A DNA stretch of 64,000 nt from Prochlorococcus marinus CUG1435 (lineage in GTDB: Bacteria > Cyanobacteriota > Cyanobacteriia > PCC-6307 > Cyanobiaceae), in assembly GCA_017644375.1 (NCBI GenBank), contig JAEPLP010000001.1:806001-870000 (forward strand). Reading direction: 5' to 3'. Below the pieces are notes generated by a model that had not been told where the DNA came from, did not search any database, and was given only the letters and a program-made list of their open reading frames with translations. Of the stretch, positions 63,195 through 64,000 are shown one piece after another. A program made the position numbers and the translations under genes. Within the stretch, counting starts at the first letter, position 1. Each line of letters opens with the position of its first letter.

Positions 63195-64000
63195 ATGAAT
63201 GTTCAGAGAATACTTATCGTTTCAGGCACTCATGGGAATGAAATTAATCCTGTTTGGGCTGTTAAGCAATTTAATAGGAAGGAAAATAGTTTAAATAATG
63301 GTATTAAGTATGAGTACATCATAGGTAATCCTGCTGCCTATGAAAAAGGTTGCAGATATATAGATGTAGATTTAAATAGATCTTTTAAAGAAAGTGAGAA
63401 TTTTGATAAACATAATAATAGCTTTTATGAAATTAATAGAGCTAATTTTTTAGTAGATGAATTTGGAATTGACGGATCTAAACCCTGTCAAATTGCAATT
63501 GATTTGCACACTACTACTGCAAATATGGGAACAAGCATTGTTATGTATGGGAGGAGATCTAAAGATTTTTGTTTAGCTGCATTACTGCAGAACAAATTTG
63601 GATTGCCTATTTATTTGCACGAAAAAGATAAATCCCAAACAGGCTTTCTTGTAGAAGCTTGGCCATGTGGTTTAGTTATTGAAATAGGAGCTGTCGCACA
63701 AAATTTTTATGATCAAAATATTATAAATAGATTCTCTCTAATAATTAGCTCCCTAAGGGAAGAGATAGAAAAATTAAAAAATAAACTTATAGAACTTCCA
63801 AAGGATTTAGTGGTTCACGTTCATCAAGGGAGTATAGATTATCCAAGAGATGAAAAGGGAGATATTGATGGCATTATTCATCCTGAGAGAATAAACCAAG
63901 ATTGGAAAATGATTAAAAAAGGAGATCCATTATTTCTGGATAGCCAAGGAATAATCCACAAATATGAACGGGACCAATTGATTTGGCCAGTTTTTATTGG
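63195..64000 (+). CDS. Aspartoacylase-family protein, 3' end outside window
   Basis: About 268 codons are present and the frame remains open at the right edge, so the C terminus is missing. Begins MNVQRILIVSGTHGNEINP, with the zinc ligands His and Glu of GTHGNE at 12-17, then GNPAAYEKG and DVDLNRSF near 57-64, and the third zinc ligand in AIDLHTTT near 98. VIEIGAV near 161 carries the catalytic-glutamate region. The family (AspA/AstE) hydrolyses N-acylated amino acids such as N-acetylaspartate; the natural cyanobacterial substrate is unknown. Confidence 0.88.
   Translation, partial: MNVQRILIVSGTHGNEINPVWAVKQFNRKENSLNNGIKYEYIIGNPAAYEKGCRYIDVDLNRSFKESENFDKHNNSFYEINRANFLVDEFGIDGSKPCQIAIDLHTTTANMGTSIVMYGRRSKDFCLAALLQNKFGLPIYLHEKDKSQTGFLVEAWPCGLVIEIGAVAQNFYDQNIINRFSLIISSLREEIEKLKNKLIELPKDLVVHVHQGSIDYPRDEKGDIDGIIHPERINQDWKMIKKGDPLFLDSQGIIHKYERDQLIWPVFI

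Overview
The window looks like a stretch of core chromosome from a high-light-adapted Prochlorococcus or a very close relative. I infer this from the very AT-rich DNA (roughly 30% G+C by eye), the tight packing of genes, and the gene content. That content includes cyanobacterial NDH-1 genes without flavin-subunit genes beside them, chlM, CP12, a phylloquinone (men) cluster, bicarbonate transporters of the SbtA and SulP types, and the gene order itself. I can support 68 protein genes: 66 complete and one cut at each edge. I see no tRNA, rRNA, CRISPR array, insertion sequence, prophage or attachment site, and no gap between genes longer than about 260 bases. Assignment below genus level would need a database comparison.

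Layout. 1-5011 (minus) carries a CYTH protein fragment, NAD kinase, ndhE-G-I-A and citrate synthase. 5136-13500 holds an AT-rich hypothetical protein, a rhodanese, trpB, a SUI1 factor, cysC, purE, chlM, a REC-LuxR response regulator, a cysteine desulfurase and rsmH. 13539-19780 is ndhH followed by the phylloquinone genes: a thioesterase and menE-C-A, with menF divergent. 19773-32765 holds gshB, glutaredoxin, prfB with a programmed frameshift, ybeY, dgkA, trpG, a degenerate metallo-beta-lactamase-like protein, hisC, argS, nadC, mnmE and a bifunctional RelA/SpoT homologue. 32820-42528 holds a double-ATPase ABC protein, a pseudouridine synthase, a YlqF-type GTPase, pgk, murG, a CobC-like aminotransferase, pyrD and rnhA. 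42576-45891 is the block secE-nusG-rplK-rplA-rplJ-rplL (minus) with an L10 leader. 45953-53455 holds a divergent ClpB, enolase, a UbiB-family kinase with a small coiled-coil partner, and a thioredoxin-reductase-like flavoprotein. 53476-56418 is the bicarbonate operon (SulP, SbtA, SbtB). 56641-64000 holds hemB, a VOC protein, mutS2, obg, a 60-residue protein, CP12, a glutathione transferase and the start of an aspartoacylase.

How it fits together. The genes are mainly housekeeping plus photosynthetic physiology: cyclic electron flow and respiration (NDH-1), the photosystem I quinone (men), tetrapyrroles (hemB, chlM), carbon uptake and its dark regulation (SbtA/SbtB/SulP, CP12, pgk), redox control (glutaredoxin, GshB, GST, TrxR-like), and translation and ribosome assembly.

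I did not find a self-contained unknown system such as a defence island or biosynthetic cluster. The most interesting signals are divergent members of known families. A ClpB has lost both arginine fingers of its first ATPase ring. A thioredoxin-reductase-like protein has no recognisable NADPH site. A metallo-beta-lactamase-fold protein has lost all three histidines of the HxHxDH motif. An SbtB lacks the C-terminal redox loop. There are also RNA-level signals: the prfB frameshift, the L10 leader, and a strong hairpin between rplL and rnhA.
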